Below are positions 51,730-62,204 of a stretch of 64,000 nucleotides of DNA, piece by piece; position 1 is the first letter of the stretch, and every line of letters starts with the position of its first letter. The translations under genes and the position numbers were made by a program. The stretch spans positions 1,984,001-2,048,000 of the forward strand of contig NC_010528.1 of the NCBI RefSeq assembly GCF_000069785.1. Reading direction: 5' to 3'. This DNA is from Cupriavidus taiwanensis LMG 19424 (GTDB lineage: Bacteria; Pseudomonadota; Gammaproteobacteria; Burkholderiales; Burkholderiaceae). The notes below the pieces were generated by a model that did no database searches, was not told where the DNA came from, and was given only the letters and a program-made list of their open reading frames with translations.

Positions 51730-52746
51730 TCATTCGGCGTGGATGTCGGCGGACTTGATCACCTTGGCCCAGCGCGCCAGCTCGGCCTTCTGGTATTGCG
51801 CCAGCTGCTGCGGATTCATGTACTTGGCCTCGGCGCCCAGTTCCTCGGCCTTCTTGCGGAAGGCCTCGGTGCGCATGATCTTGTCGATCTCGCCGGTCAG
51901 CTTGTCGACCACCGGCTTGGGCGTGCCCGCCGGCGCGTACATCGCAAACCACGACGACACGTCGAGGTCGGGGTAGCCGGCCTCGGGCGCCGACGGCACG
52001 TCCTTCAGGCTGGGCAGGCGGGTCTTGCTGGTCACCACCAGCGGACGCAGCTTGCCGGCGGCGATATGGCCCATCAGCGGCGGCGGCGTGGTGATGGTCA
52101 GGTCGACCGAGCCGCCCAGCAGGTCGGTCATGGCCGGGCCGGTGCCCTTGTACGGCACGTGGGTGATCCTGGTGCCGGCCATCTGGTTCAGCAACTCGGT
52201 CGACACGTGCTGCAGCGAGCCGTTGCCCGACGAGGCGTAGTTGAGCTTGTCCGGGTTGGCCTTGGCGTAGGCCACCAGTTCCTTCAGCGACTTCACCGGC
52301 AGGCTCGGGCGCACCACCAGCACCTGCGGCGCCGACAGGATATTGGCCACCGGGGCAAAGTCCTTGACCGGGTCCCACGACAGGTTCTTCACCAGCAGCG
52401 GCGTGATCACGTGGAAGCCCGAGTATTGCAGCATCAGCGTGTAGCCATCGGGCTTGGCGCGCGCCACCAGGCTCGCGGCGATGCCGCCGTTGCCTCCGGG
52501 ACGGTTGTCGACCACCACCGGCTGGCCGAGCGCCTTGGACAGCGGCTCGGCAATCATCCGGGCGGCGAGGTCGGTGGTGCCGCCGGCCGCGGCCGATACC
52601 ACCAGCGTGACCGGCCGGGTGGGATAGCTGCCGTCCTGTGCCAGTGCAGCGGGCGCGAACCACGCCGCGCCGATCGCCGCAAGCGTCGAGACAATTGCCT
52701 TGCGTCGTGCGCGCATGGCGGGCTGGTGCTGAGGGGCTTCCTTCAT
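51730..52746 (-). CDS. Bug-family periplasmic solute receptor (TctC-like)
   Basis: 338 residues. Signal peptide ending ALA-QD, then YPTRPVTLVVSAAAGGTTDL and DNRPGGNGGIAASLVARAKPDG, the hallmarks of Bug proteins, which bind carboxylates or amides and hand them to a tripartite tricarboxylate transporter. No TctA/TctB membrane genes are in the window, as is common for Bug receptors in Burkholderiales. It is 51 bases after the lyase gene, so its ligand may be the substrate of that enzyme pair. Confidence 0.93.
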   Translation of the reverse strand: MKEAPQHQPAMRARRKAIVSTLAAIGAAWFAPAALAQDGSYPTRPVTLVVSAAAGGTTDLAARMIAEPLSKALGQPVVVDNRPGGNGGIAASLVARAKPDGYTLMLQYSGFHVITPLLVKNLSWDPVKDFAPVANILSAPQVLVVRPSLPVKSLKELVAYAKANPDKLNYASSGNGSLQHVSTELLNQMAGTRITHVPYKGTGPAMTDLLGGSVDLTITTPPPLMGHIAAGKLRPLVVTSKTRLPSLKDVPSAPEAGYPDLDVSSWFAMYAPAGTPKPVVDKLTGEIDKIMRTEAFRKKAEELGAEAKYMNPQQLAQYQKAELARWAKVIKSADIHAE

Positions 52747-52797
52747 GAGGGTCTCCGTTTGGTCTTGTGGATACGTTGTTGTTATGCGCGCGCAGGG

Positions 52798-53769
52798 CTA
52801 CGCCTGCCCGGCAAAATGTTCGGCCAGCCAGGCCGGCGCCTGGTGCGTGCGCAGGCGCGGACCGGCGCTCAGCAGCTGGCTACGCAGGTCGCGGCCGACC
52901 AGCTCCGGCATGCCGGCCACCACATCGAGCAGCGCGCCGAGGTCGACGCCGGTCTGCACGCCCATGCAGTCGAACATGTGGACCAGGTCTTCGGTGCTGA
53001 CGTTGCCGCTGGCACCGGGCGCGTAGGGGCATCCGCCCAGACCGCCGGCGGCCGCGTCGAAGCGCGTCACGCCGGTTTGCCAGGCGGCCACGGCATTGGC
53101 CAGGCCCATGCCGCGGGTGTTGTGCAGGTGGATGGTCAGGCCGGTGTCGGGCAGCGCGGCCTGGAAGGCTTCGCACAGCGCCGCGACCTGGTTCGGATAG
53201 GCCATGCCGGTGGTGTCGCACAGCGTGATGCCGGCCGCGCCGGCGTCGGCGAAGGCGCTGGCCAGCGCCATCACCTCGGCGGCATCGACCTCGCCCTCGA
53301 ACGGGCAGCCGAATACCGTCGACAGCGACACGTTGACCGGTACGCCGGCCGGGCGTGCCTCGGCAATCATCGCCAGCAGCTGCTGCCGCGACTGCGCGCG
53401 CGTCATGCGCAGGTTGGCGCGATTGTGGGTCTCGCTGGCCGACATCACCAGGTTGACCTCGTCGGGCCGGCACGACAGCGCGCGCTCAAGCCCGCGCAGG
53501 TTGGGCACCAGCGCGGTGTAGCGCACGCCCGGCTGGCGCCGCATGCGGTGCATCAGCGCCTCGGCGTCGGCCAGCGCGGGAATGGCGCGGGCCGAGGTGA
53601 ACGAGGTGGCCTCGATGCGCGCGAAGCCGCAGGCCGACAGCGCATCGACAAAGGCCACCTTGGCATCGGTCGGCACCACCACCGGTTCGATCTGCAGGCC
53701 GTCGCGCGGCGCAACTTCATTGATTTCGACGCGGGCCGGGCCGCGCAGCGGGCTGGCGGCGGCGCTCAT
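52798..53769 (-). CDS. HMG-CoA lyase-like (DRE-TIM) lyase
   Basis: 323 residues. Catalytic N-terminal APRDGLQ, metal-binding HLHNTRGMG and the HMG-CoA lyase signature GGLGGCPYAPGASGNVSTED with the active cysteine. It cleaves 3-hydroxy-3-methylglutaryl-CoA or a close analogue such as citramalyl-CoA into acetyl-CoA and a keto acid. Its ATG overlaps the CoA-transferase stop (ATGA), so the two enzymes are made together. Confidence 0.92.
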   Translation of the reverse strand: MSAAASPLRGPARVEINEVAPRDGLQIEPVVVPTDAKVAFVDALSACGFARIEATSFTSARAIPALADAEALMHRMRRQPGVRYTALVPNLRGLERALSCRPDEVNLVMSASETHNRANLRMTRAQSRQQLLAMIAEARPAGVPVNVSLSTVFGCPFEGEVDAAEVMALASAFADAGAAGITLCDTTGMAYPNQVAALCEAFQAALPDTGLTIHLHNTRGMGLANAVAAWQTGVTRFDAAAGGLGGCPYAPGASGNVSTEDLVHMFDCMGVQTGVDLGALLDVVAGMPELVGRDLRSQLLSAGPRLRTHQAPAWLAEHFAGQA

Positions 53770-54962
53770 GCGATCACCTTGCGCGCGCGCAGGTCGGCGA
53801 TGGCGGCGTCGTCGAAGCCGGCCTGCTTCAGCACCGCATCGGTATGCTCGCCCAGCGCCGGCGCGCGGTCATGGATGGCGCCGGGGCTGGCCGACAGCTT
53901 GGGCACCACGCCCGGCACTTCCACGGTCAGGCCGCCGGCCGAGGTCACCGACTCGATCACGCCGCGGGCGCGGTAGTGCGGGTCTTCGGCGATGTCCTTG
54001 ACGGTATAGATGCGGCCCGACGGCACCTGCGCGTCGCGCAGCACCGCCAGCGCCGACTCCACCGTCTGCGTGCGGGTCCAGTCGGCGATCGCGGCATCGA
54101 TCTCGTCGACCCGCGCGACGCGGCCGTCGTTGCGCTCCAGCGCGGGATCGTCGGCCAGGTCGGCGCGGCCGATGGCAAGCATCATGCGCTTGAAGATGGC
54201 GTCGCCGTTGGCCGCCACCAGCACGTATTCGCCGCTGGCACAGGGATAGGCGTTGGACGGCGCGATCCCGGGCAGCGCGCCGCCGGCGGGCTGGCGCACC
54301 GCGCCGAACGCCGAGTATTCCGGCAGCAGGCTCTCGCTCAGGTTGAACAGCGACTCGTACAGCGCCACGTCGATCACCTGCCCTTCGCCGCCGCGCGCAT
54401 CGCGCTGGTACAGCGCCAGCAGCACGCCCATGGCGCCGTGCAGGCCGGCGATGGTGTCGCCCAGCGACAGGCCAGCGCGCACCGGCGCGCGGCCGGGCTC
54501 GCCGGTCAGGTGGCGCAGGCCGGCCATGGCCTCGGCCACGGCGGCAAAGCCGGGCTCGTCCTTCTTCGGGCCGGTCTGGCCGTAGCCCGACACGCGCAGC
54601 ATGATCAGGCGCGGGTTGTCGGCATGCAGCACGTCCCAGCCCAGGCCCCACTTCTCCATGGTGCCGGGGCGGAAATTCTCGATCAACACATCGGCCTCGG
54701 CGGCCAACTTGCGCACCAGCGCCTGGCCTTCCGGCTGGCGCAGGTCGATGCAGACCGATTCCTTGTTGCGCGACTGCGCCTCCCACCACACCGAGGTGCC
54801 CTCATGCAGCATGCGCCATTTGCGCAGCGGGTCGCCCTGCCCGGGCGGCTCGACCTTGATGATGTGGGCGCCAAAGTCGGCCAGGGTCTTGGCGGCAAAG
54901 GGGCCGGCGATGAGTTGTCCGAGTTCGAGGACGCGAATGCCCTCAAGGATCTGTTGCGCCAT
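53766..54962 (-). CDS. CaiB/BaiF (class III) CoA-transferase
   Basis: 398 residues. LELGQLIAGPFAAKTLADFG at the N terminus, IIKVEPPGQGDPLR and ENFRPGTMEKWGL are family III CoA-transferase motifs. It probably moves CoA from succinyl-CoA to a dicarboxylic acid that the adjacent lyase then splits, as human SUGCT does with hydroxymethylglutarate, glutarate or itaconate. First gene of the CoA-transferase - lyase - Bug set. Confidence 0.92.
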   Translation of the reverse strand: MAQQILEGIRVLELGQLIAGPFAAKTLADFGAHIIKVEPPGQGDPLRKWRMLHEGTSVWWEAQSRNKESVCIDLRQPEGQALVRKLAAEADVLIENFRPGTMEKWGLGWDVLHADNPRLIMLRVSGYGQTGPKKDEPGFAAVAEAMAGLRHLTGEPGRAPVRAGLSLGDTIAGLHGAMGVLLALYQRDARGGEGQVIDVALYESLFNLSESLLPEYSAFGAVRQPAGGALPGIAPSNAYPCASGEYVLVAANGDAIFKRMMLAIGRADLADDPALERNDGRVARVDEIDAAIADWTRTQTVESALAVLRDAQVPSGRIYTVKDIAEDPHYRARGVIESVTSAGGLTVEVPGVVPKLSASPGAIHDRAPALGEHTDAVLKQAGFDDAAIADLRARKVIA

Positions 54963-55139
54963 GGTTGTCTCCGTGCGGTGCGGCAGTCTTGTTGCAGTGC
55001 GGCAGCGCCATTGACTGGCTTGCCATACATTGCGTTCGGACGGAGTTTGCCCCAGCGCGGGGCCTGCCAGGAATCGGCAATCGGAGAAGCGGGCTTTCTC
55101 GGAACGCGAAAGGCCGCGTCGAGCTTCCGCATGGACGCC

Positions 55140-56045
55140 CTAGAACGGCGCCCGGTCTCCGCACAGATGGGTGATCAGCAGCCGCGCCGACACCGTCAGG
55201 CCGGCCGGATCGCGCAGCCCGATCAGCAGCGAGCGCCGCGCCCAGGCATCCTGCAGCGTCACCAGCGACAGCCCCATCGACTTGACGTGCGGCTCGGCCG
55301 CGATGCGCGGCAGCACGCCTACGCCCAGCCCGGCCATCACCATGCGGCACATGGCGTCGAAGCTGCGCACCTGGATGCGCAGCCGGAACGGCCGGTCCAG
55401 CCGGCTGCTCTCCTCCAGCAGGCGCGCCGCCAGCGAGGTTTCCTGCGGCAGGCTGACAAAGTCGAATTCGAGCGTGTCGGCGTAGTGCACCGGGCCGCGC
55501 GCGGCCAGCGGATGATTGGGCGGGGTGATGATGACCAGCTCGTCCTGGCGGTATTCGACCGTCATCAGGCCGGCGGCGGGCGTGCGGTCGGCAAAGATGC
55601 CGACGTCGGCACGGTTCTCGACCAGCGCGGCAACGATGTCGCGCGAGTTCTGCTCTTCCAGCTCGATGCGGATGGTCGGGTGGCGCTGCATGAACGAGGC
55701 CAGGTCATCCGGCAGGAACTGCGTGATCGCCGAGGTGTTGGCGCACACCCGCACCTGCCCGCGCACGCCCGAGGCATAGTCCGACATCACGCCGGCCATG
55801 CGCTCGACATCCTGCAGGATGGTCAGCGCATGGTGGAAGCAGGCCTGGCCGGCCTCGGTCAGCTGCACGCCGGCGGCATGGCGAAAGAACAGCGGCGCGC
55901 CGACCGCGGTTTCCAGGTCCGAAATGCGCTTGCTCGCCGCCGCCACGGCCAGGTGCGACTGGCGCGCGCCGGCCGAGATGCTGCCCTGCCGGGCCACGGC
56001 AACGAACAAGCCAAGCGTGACGAGATCGAAGCGGGCCAGGTTCAT
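55140..56045 (-). CDS. LysR-family transcriptional regulator
   Basis: 301 residues from the ATG at 56045 (MNLARFDLVTLGLFVAVARQ). N-terminal winged HTH (GARQSHLAVAAASKRISDLE) and a periplasmic-binding-protein-like inducer domain. It is oriented the same way as the CoA-transferase gene 177 bases downstream, not divergent; it is still the only candidate regulator. The inducer may be the acid taken up. Confidence 0.92.
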   Translation of the reverse strand: MNLARFDLVTLGLFVAVARQGSISAGARQSHLAVAAASKRISDLETAVGAPLFFRHAAGVQLTEAGQACFHHALTILQDVERMAGVMSDYASGVRGQVRVCANTSAITQFLPDDLASFMQRHPTIRIELEEQNSRDIVAALVENRADVGIFADRTPAAGLMTVEYRQDELVIITPPNHPLAARGPVHYADTLEFDFVSLPQETSLAARLLEESSRLDRPFRLRIQVRSFDAMCRMVMAGLGVGVLPRIAAEPHVKSMGLSLVTLQDAWARRSLLIGLRDPAGLTVSARLLITHLCGDRAPF

Positions 56046-56116
56046 GGGGCGGACAGGAAATGGAAGCGCGCCGGTGGCGGTGGCCGGGGCAGCCACGCCG
56101 GCCGTCGCGACGGCGT

Positions 56117-56731
56117 TCAGAGGTTGCGGCGGTCCATCACCGCGCGCGCGATGGTGCCGGCGTCGACATACTCCAGCTCGCCGCCCACCGGCACGCCGCG
56201 CGCCAGGCGCGACACCTTGAGCCCGCGCGCCTTGAGCATCTCGCCGATGTAGTGCGCGGTGGCCTCGCCTTCGCTGGTGAAATTGGTGGCGACGATGACT
56301 TCGCCGACCGGGCCGCCCAGCTCAGGCTCGGTGGCGCGCGCCAAAAGCCGGTCCAGGTGGATCTCGCGCGGGCCGATGCCGTCCAGCGGCGAAAGCCGGC
56401 CCATCAGCACGAAATACTTGCCGCGGTAGGTCAGCGTCTGCTCGATCATGACCTGGTCGGCCGGCGTTTCGACCACGCACAGCACCGACGCGTCGCGTCG
56501 GTCGTCCAGGCAGGTCTCGCAGATCTCCTGCTCGGTGAAGGTATTGCAGCGCTGGCAGTGGCGGATATGGTCCGCCGCGCCGCGCAGCGCGTCGCCCAGC
56601 TTGCGCGCGCCCTCGCGGTCGTGCTGCAGCAGGTGGTAGGCCATGCGCTGGGCGGACTTGGGCCCGACGCCGGGCAGCACCCGCAGCGCCTCGACCAGCG
56701 CCTGCAGCGAAGTCGGCGACGACGCTTTCAC
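56117..56731 (-). CDS. recR: Recombination protein RecR
   Basis: 204 residues from a GTG at 56731, with AAGG 5 bases upstream. HhH domain ([19 protein letters not shown]), C4 zinc finger (Cys57/60/69/72 in [16 protein letters not shown]), and a TOPRIM domain ([14 protein letters not shown]). It loads RecA at gaps with RecO/RecF. Its GTG is 7 bases after the ybaB stop. Confidence 0.97.
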
Positions 56732-56738
56732 AATGGCC

Positions 56739-57071
56739 TTAGAACGGCAGCTTGAAGCCCGGCGGCAGCGGCAGGCCGGAGGTCATCGAGCCCATCTTTT
56801 CCTGCGTGGTGGCCTCGGCCTTGCGCACGGCGTCGTTGAAGGCCGCGGCGACCAGGTCCTCGAGCAGGTCCTTGTCCTCGCCCTCGGCCAGCAGGCTGGG
56901 ATCGATGGTGACGCGCTTGACGTCGTTCTTGCAGGTCATGACCACCTTGACGAGACCGGCGCCGGACTGGCCCTCGACCTCGATCTGGGCCAGCTGCTCC
57001 TGCATCTTCTTCATGTTTTCCTGCATCTGCTGGGCCTGCTTCATCAGCCCGGCGAGTTGACCTTTCATCAT
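56739..57071 (-). CDS. ybaB: YbaB/EbfC nucleoid-associated protein
   Basis: 110 residues, rich in Met and Gln at the start ([20 protein letters not shown]), the family's helical dimerisation region, and ending in PPGFKLPF. It binds DNA as a tweezer-shaped dimer. Conserved dnaX-ybaB-recR order. Confidence 0.96.
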   Translation of the reverse strand: MMKGQLAGLMKQAQQMQENMKKMQEQLAQIEVEGQSGAGLVKVVMTCKNDVKRVTIDPSLLAEGEDKDLLEDLVAAAFNDAVRKAEATTQEKMGSMTSGLPLPPGFKLPF

Positions 57072-57134
57072 GATGGAATGCTCCTGGATTCGGTAAGAGT
57101 TCGGGGACGGAAATTCGGTAACACCAGGCGCCGC

Positions 57135-59444
57135 TCAGGCGGCGCGCGGCTGGATCGAGCCTGGCACGATCTGGCCGCCGAAGTCGCGCAGCAGCCCCTG
57201 CACGAAGGGATCGGCCTCGATCGCGGCCTCGGCCTGGCGCTGGCGTTCGGCACGGGCCTCGGCGTCGGCGGCGGCGGCGGTGACCGTGACCCCGCCGACT
57301 TCGCAGACCACGCGCACCGGCTCGCCGAAGTGGTCGCACAGCGCCTGCTGCAACCGCTCGGCGACGCCGTTCTCGCCCAGCGCCGCGACCGGGATGCGCA
57401 GGTGGAAGGTTCGCCCGACCACCTGCGTCAGTTCGCTCTGGTAGGCCAGCTGCTGCGCCAGGCCTTTCAGCGGCAGGCCAGCGGCCAGCACCGGCCACTC
57501 GCCGGTGAAGACCGGCGGCGTGCCATCCTCGCCGGCGGCGGGCGGGCGCGGTGCGACGAGCCTGGCGGATTCCGCAGACGCCGGCGCGGTCGGCACGGCA
57601 GCGCGGGCCGGCTCGGCCTCGCGCGCCGGGGCCGATGCCTGGCGCGCGGCACCGTGGCGCGGTGCCGCGGCGCGCGGTGCGGGTTCGCTGAAGCCGTAGT
57701 CGTTGTAGCCCGGATCGGTGTCATAGGGGCCGATCACCGGCAAGTCGGGCGGCAGTTCTTCCCACGGCGGCACGTCGCTGCCCCCGGCGACTTCCCAGGG
57801 CGGCACGGATTCGGGCTGGGGCCTCGCTGCCGCGGGCGCTGCCGCCAGCGCCGGAGGCTGGGGCGGCCGCTGCGCCGCCGGCCTTGCCGCCGGGGCCGGA
57901 TTGGCAGCGGGCCGGCTCGCGGCCACGGCCGCGGGCGCCCGCAACGGTTGCGCCGGCGGCCGCTGTGCCGCGGCCGGCGCGGCGGGCATGGCCGGTGCCG
58001 GCGCCTTGCGGGCGCCGCCGCGGGCCGCCGAAGCCTGGCGCGCGGCGGCCAGCGCCGCGGCCGCGGGTGACATGGCGCCGCCTGCCGCGCGCGCGGGCTC
58101 GGCCGCGGCTGGCTGCGCCGGCGCGGCGGCAGGCTCGGCCACGGGCGCGGCTGGCGCAGCCGTGGGCGGCACCGCGGCTGGCACCCGAGTGGAATCGGTA
58201 ATGGAGGCAGCGGGGGCAGCCGGCACGGCGGCAGCAGTCGCCGCCTGGCGTGCCTCGGCCGGTCGCGCCGCCGTCGGCATGCCGGCATGGCGCGGACGCG
58301 CGGGCGCCGCACCGCCGCCCTGCCCCGTCGTGGCAGCCGGCTCGGACGACGGCCGGAACGCCAGCATGCGCAGCAGCGTCATGGTGAAGCCGGCGTACTC
58401 ATCAGGGGCCAGCGCCAGCTCGCTGCGGCCAAGGTTGGCGATCTGGTAGAACAGCTGCACTTCCTGCGCGTCGAACACGCCGGCCAGGCGCCGCACCTCG
58501 TCGGCTTCGGGCCATTCGTCCTGCACCGACGCCGGCACGGCCTGCGCCAGCGCCACCTTGTGCAGCAGCGAACCCAGGTCCTGCAGCGCGCCGGCGAACG
58601 ACAAGCTGCGATCGGCCATGGCATCGGCGATCGCCAGCATGGCGGCGCCGTCCTCGGCGGCCAGCGCATCGAGCAACTGCACCAGGTAACCCTGGTCGAT
58701 CGCGCCCAGCATGCCGCGCACGGCTTCCTCCGACACCTGCCCCGCGCTGTAGGCGATGGCCTGGTCGGTCAGCGACAGTGCATCGCGCATCGAGCCATGC
58801 GCGGCCTGCGCCAGCAGCCGCAGCGCGTTGCCGTCGTGGGCGATGCCTTCCTGCGCCAGGATATGGTCCAGGTGCGAGACGATATGTCCCGGCGGCATCT
58901 GCTTCAGGTTGAACTGCAGGCAGCGCGACAGCACCGTGACCGGGATCTTCTGCGGGTCGGTGGTGGCGAGGATGAACTTGACGTGCCCCGGCGGCTCTTC
59001 CAGCGTCTTCAGCATGGCGTTGAAGGCGTGGTTGGTCAGCATGTGCACTTCGTCGATCATGTAGACCTTGAAGCGCCCGGCGGTGGGAGCGTAGACGGCC
59101 TTGTCGAGCAGCTGCGCCATCTCGTCGACACCGCGGTTGGACGCGGCATCCATCTCGATGTAGTCGACGAAGCGTCCGCTGTCGATTTCCTGGCAGGCCT
59201 TGCACTGCCCGCACGGCTCGGCGGTGATGCCGCCGCTGCCGTCAGGGCCGGTGCAGTTCAGGGCCTTGGCCAGGATCCGCGACAGCGTGGTCTTGCCGAC
59301 GCCGCGCGTGCCGGTGAACAGGTAGGCGTGGTGCAGCCGCTGTTGTTCCAGCGCGTGCGTGAGCGCGCGGACCACGTGCTCCTGGCCGACCAGCGTGGTG
59401 AAATCCCTGGGGCGCCATTTGCGCGCTAGAACTTGATAACTCAT
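57135..59444 (-). CDS. dnaX: DNA polymerase III tau/gamma subunit
   Basis: 769 residues from the ATG at 59444. AAA+ domain with Walker A GTRGVGKTT, zinc cysteines around CGQCKACQE, DEVHML Walker B and sensor SRCLQFNLK; domain III follows to ~370. A Pro/Ala-rich low-complexity linker runs from ~385 to ~620, then the tau C-terminal domain that binds the polymerase and helicase. I see no A6G-type slippery site, so the gamma form, if made, is not produced by the E. coli signal. Confidence 0.95.
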   Translation of the reverse strand: MSYQVLARKWRPRDFTTLVGQEHVVRALTHALEQQRLHHAYLFTGTRGVGKTTLSRILAKALNCTGPDGSGGITAEPCGQCKACQEIDSGRFVDYIEMDAASNRGVDEMAQLLDKAVYAPTAGRFKVYMIDEVHMLTNHAFNAMLKTLEEPPGHVKFILATTDPQKIPVTVLSRCLQFNLKQMPPGHIVSHLDHILAQEGIAHDGNALRLLAQAAHGSMRDALSLTDQAIAYSAGQVSEEAVRGMLGAIDQGYLVQLLDALAAEDGAAMLAIADAMADRSLSFAGALQDLGSLLHKVALAQAVPASVQDEWPEADEVRRLAGVFDAQEVQLFYQIANLGRSELALAPDEYAGFTMTLLRMLAFRPSSEPAATTGQGGGAAPARPRHAGMPTAARPAEARQAATAAAVPAAPAASITDSTRVPAAVPPTAAPAAPVAEPAAAPAQPAAAEPARAAGGAMSPAAAALAAARQASAARGGARKAPAPAMPAAPAAAQRPPAQPLRAPAAVAASRPAANPAPAARPAAQRPPQPPALAAAPAAARPQPESVPPWEVAGGSDVPPWEELPPDLPVIGPYDTDPGYNDYGFSEPAPRAAAPRHGAARQASAPAREAEPARAAVPTAPASAESARLVAPRPPAAGEDGTPPVFTGEWPVLAAGLPLKGLAQQLAYQSELTQVVGRTFHLRIPVAALGENGVAERLQQALCDHFGEPVRVVCEVGGVTVTAAAADAEARAERQRQAEAAIEADPFVQGLLRDFGGQIVPGSIQPRAA

Positions 59445-59564
59445 GGCGGCGATTGTAGCAAAAGGCGGCCCCGCTCCGGCCGGCCCGTTGCCGGCCCCGA
59501 CGTCCTGATCCGGGCCCGGCGCCGGCGGCCCGCGCCGGTGGCCGCCGGCCGCCCGCGGCACGGT

Positions 59565-62051
59565 TCAGCCGCACTCGCCGACGTAACCGCAATTGGCGCA
59601 TTTGGCGCAGCCGTCGACCTTGTGCAGGGCGTGCGCGCCACACTCCGGGCAGGGCTTGCCGGTGCCCACGCCGGGCGCGCCGGGTGGCGCGCTGGCGATG
59701 CCGGCAAGCTCCTCGCCGGCCACCAGCGCCGCTCCGCCGCCGTCGCGCTGCGCCAGCCGCGCGGCCAGCGCCGCCACCGGCACCTGGCCGCCGTCGGCGT
59801 CCAGGAAGCCGCGCTTGATCAGGATCCGCTGCAGCGCATAGCCCAGCGCCGCCACCTCGGAGTCATGGAAGCGCGGCACCTCGGTGCCGTCCTGGCGCAC
59901 CAGCGTGCCGTAGCGCACCGTGCCCTTGTCCCACACCACATTGCGCATGTCGGCCAGCGCCTTGGCCACCGAACCGCCCGAGCGCGCCACCATCGACAAC
60001 AGCCGCATGGTCGAGGTGATCCATTGCTGGCCCTCGCTGCGCTGCCCCGCCGGCATGAAGAACTCCACCGGGCGCTCGATCTCCACCGGCTTGCCTTCGA
60101 CCACGCCGGCGACGCGCATGAAGTTCACGGTCAGGTAGACGGTCTTGTGGCCCTCGTAGGTCAGGTATTCGACCTTGGACGTCACTCCCTCCAGGTCGCC
60201 CACCGGCCGGCTGCCGAACGGGCGCACCAGCGGGTTGTCGTCGGCCGCAGGCGCCGCCGGCGCGGCGGGTGCCTCCACCGACAGCACGGCCCCCAGGACC
60301 GAGTTCGGCCGGTAGGTCGCCAGCCCCTTCAGCCCGGCCTTCCAGGCTTCCAGGTACAGGTTGCGGAAGGCTTCGTACGGATAGTCCTCCGGCACGTTGA
60401 CAGTCTTGCTGATGCTGGTGTCGATATACGGCTGCACCGCTTCGAGCATCCGCATATGGTCCAGCGCCGACATCTGCAGCGCGGTGACGAACGCCTCCGG
60501 CAACTGCGCCATGTCGGCCCCCATGTGACGGTAGAGCCGCCAGGCATGGTCCGCCACCTCGAAGCTGCGATAGCTGTTGTCCGGCATGCGCTTCCTGCGG
60601 TTGTAGGTCCACGAGAAGGCGGGTTCGATGCCGTTCGACGCATTGTCGGCAAAGGCCAGCGTGATGGTGCCGGTGGGCGCGATCGACAGCAGGTGGGAGT
60701 TGCGCAGCCCATGGCGGCCGATGGCCTCGCGCACGGTCTGCGGCAGCCGGCTGGCGAAGCCGCTGCGCAGGTAGGCCTCGGCATCGAACAAGGGGAAGGC
60801 GCCCTTCTGCGTCGCCAGTTCGGTCGATGCCAGGTAGGCCTCGTCGCGCATGCGTTCCGAGATCCGCGCCGCCAGCTGCCGCGCCGGCTCGGTGTCGTAG
60901 CGCAGCCCCAGCATCACCAGCGCGCTGCCCAGCCCCAGGAAGCCCAGCCCGACGCGGCGCTTGGCGTGGGCCTCGGCCTGCTGTTCGGGCAACGGCCAGA
61001 AGGTCACGTCGAGCACGTTGTCGAGCATGCGCGTCGCCACGCGCACCACCTCGGCGAAGGCGTCGAAGTCGAACGCCGCCTGCGGCGTGAACGGCTGGCG
61101 CACGAAGCGGGTCAGGTTGATCGAACCCAGGCAGCAGCAGCCATAGGATGGCAGCGGCTGCTCGGCGCACGGGTTGGTGGCCTCGATGCGCTCGCAGTAA
61201 TAGAGGTTGTTGTCCGCGTTGATCTGCGACAGGAACAGGATGCCCGGCTCCGCATGATCATAGGTGGCCTGCATGACCTGGTCCCACAGGTTGCGCGCCG
61301 GCACGCGCCGGTACACCCACTGCCCGTCGTCGCGGCGGTACGCGCCGGCGGCGATCATGTCCGCGCCCGGCTCGGCCTCGTGCACCAGCTCGACCTCGGC
61401 GTCGGCCTGCACCGCCTGCATGAAGTCGTCAGTGACGCCGATGGAGATGTTGAAGTTGCTGAGCTCGCCCTTGTCCTTGGCGTGGATGAAGCTCTCGATA
61501 TCGGGATGGTCGCAGCGCAGTACGCCCATCTGCGCACCGCGGCGCGCGCCCGCTGATTCCACCGTGGCGCACGAGGCGTCGAACACCTTCATGAACGACA
61601 CCGGCCCCGACGCGCGCGAATGCGTGGCCCGCACCAGCGCCCCGGCCGGGCGGATCGCCGAGAAGTCATAGCCCACGCCGCCGCCGCGGCGCATGGTTTC
61701 GGCGGCTTGCGCCACGGCGGTGTAGATGCTGGGGCGCCCATCGCGCGGCTCCGACACCGAATCGCCCACCGGCTGCACGAAGCAGTTGATCAGCGTCGCC
61801 TGGATGCCGGTGCCCGCTGCCGAATTGATGCGCCCGGCCGGCACGAAGCCGTTTTCCTGGGCCCACAGGAAGCGCGCGCTCCAGGCCTCGCGCTGGTCCT
61901 CGGGCTCGGCCTGCGCCAGCGCGCGCGCCACGCGCTGCCTGACATCGGCAATGCTGCGCTCTTCGCCCTTGGCGTATTTCTCGAGCAGGACTTCGGTGGA
62001 GATTTCCTGCGGCGCCAGCGCGCCGCGAATGATCTGGTCGTTTGCGTTCAT
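59565..62051 (-). CDS. nrdJ: Class II (adenosylcobalamin-dependent) ribonucleotide reductase
   Basis: 828 residues from the ATG at 62051; a GTG at 62066 is less likely. Catalytic signatures include [30 protein letters not shown] and [11 protein letters not shown]. There is no adjacent nrdB. The C terminus is a zinc-ribbon tail ([20 protein letters not shown]), characteristic of this group. It makes deoxynucleotides using vitamin B12 as radical source, oxygen-independent. No cobalamin riboswitch is seen upstream. Confidence 0.95.
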   Translation of the reverse strand: MNANDQIIRGALAPQEISTEVLLEKYAKGEERSIADVRQRVARALAQAEPEDQREAWSARFLWAQENGFVPAGRINSAAGTGIQATLINCFVQPVGDSVSEPRDGRPSIYTAVAQAAETMRRGGGVGYDFSAIRPAGALVRATHSRASGPVSFMKVFDASCATVESAGARRGAQMGVLRCDHPDIESFIHAKDKGELSNFNISIGVTDDFMQAVQADAEVELVHEAEPGADMIAAGAYRRDDGQWVYRRVPARNLWDQVMQATYDHAEPGILFLSQINADNNLYYCERIEATNPCAEQPLPSYGCCCLGSINLTRFVRQPFTPQAAFDFDAFAEVVRVATRMLDNVLDVTFWPLPEQQAEAHAKRRVGLGFLGLGSALVMLGLRYDTEPARQLAARISERMRDEAYLASTELATQKGAFPLFDAEAYLRSGFASRLPQTVREAIGRHGLRNSHLLSIAPTGTITLAFADNASNGIEPAFSWTYNRRKRMPDNSYRSFEVADHAWRLYRHMGADMAQLPEAFVTALQMSALDHMRMLEAVQPYIDTSISKTVNVPEDYPYEAFRNLYLEAWKAGLKGLATYRPNSVLGAVLSVEAPAAPAAPAADDNPLVRPFGSRPVGDLEGVTSKVEYLTYEGHKTVYLTVNFMRVAGVVEGKPVEIERPVEFFMPAGQRSEGQQWITSTMRLLSMVARSGGSVAKALADMRNVVWDKGTVRYGTLVRQDGTEVPRFHDSEVAALGYALQRILIKRGFLDADGGQVPVAALAARLAQRDGGGAALVAGEELAGIASAPPGAPGVGTGKPCPECGAHALHKVDGCAKCANCGYVGECG

Positions 62052-62204
62052 GTATTGGCTCACCACGTGTGCGGGTTGGTGAATGGTCGGGCCAGCGCGG
62101 CACGCATTGCCTGCGCCAGATCAACCCGGCGCCATGGCGCGGGCAATGACCCGCGCCCGCCAAGGGCATTCGATGCAAATTCTGCGCGCGCCCGCGCTCT
62201 GGGG

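Noticed and set aside
53844..56252. A ~800-codon plus-strand open frame opposite the CoA-transferase and LysR genes
   Set aside because: Same shadow effect; composition is His/Arg/Gln-rich and it crosses two well-supported genes.
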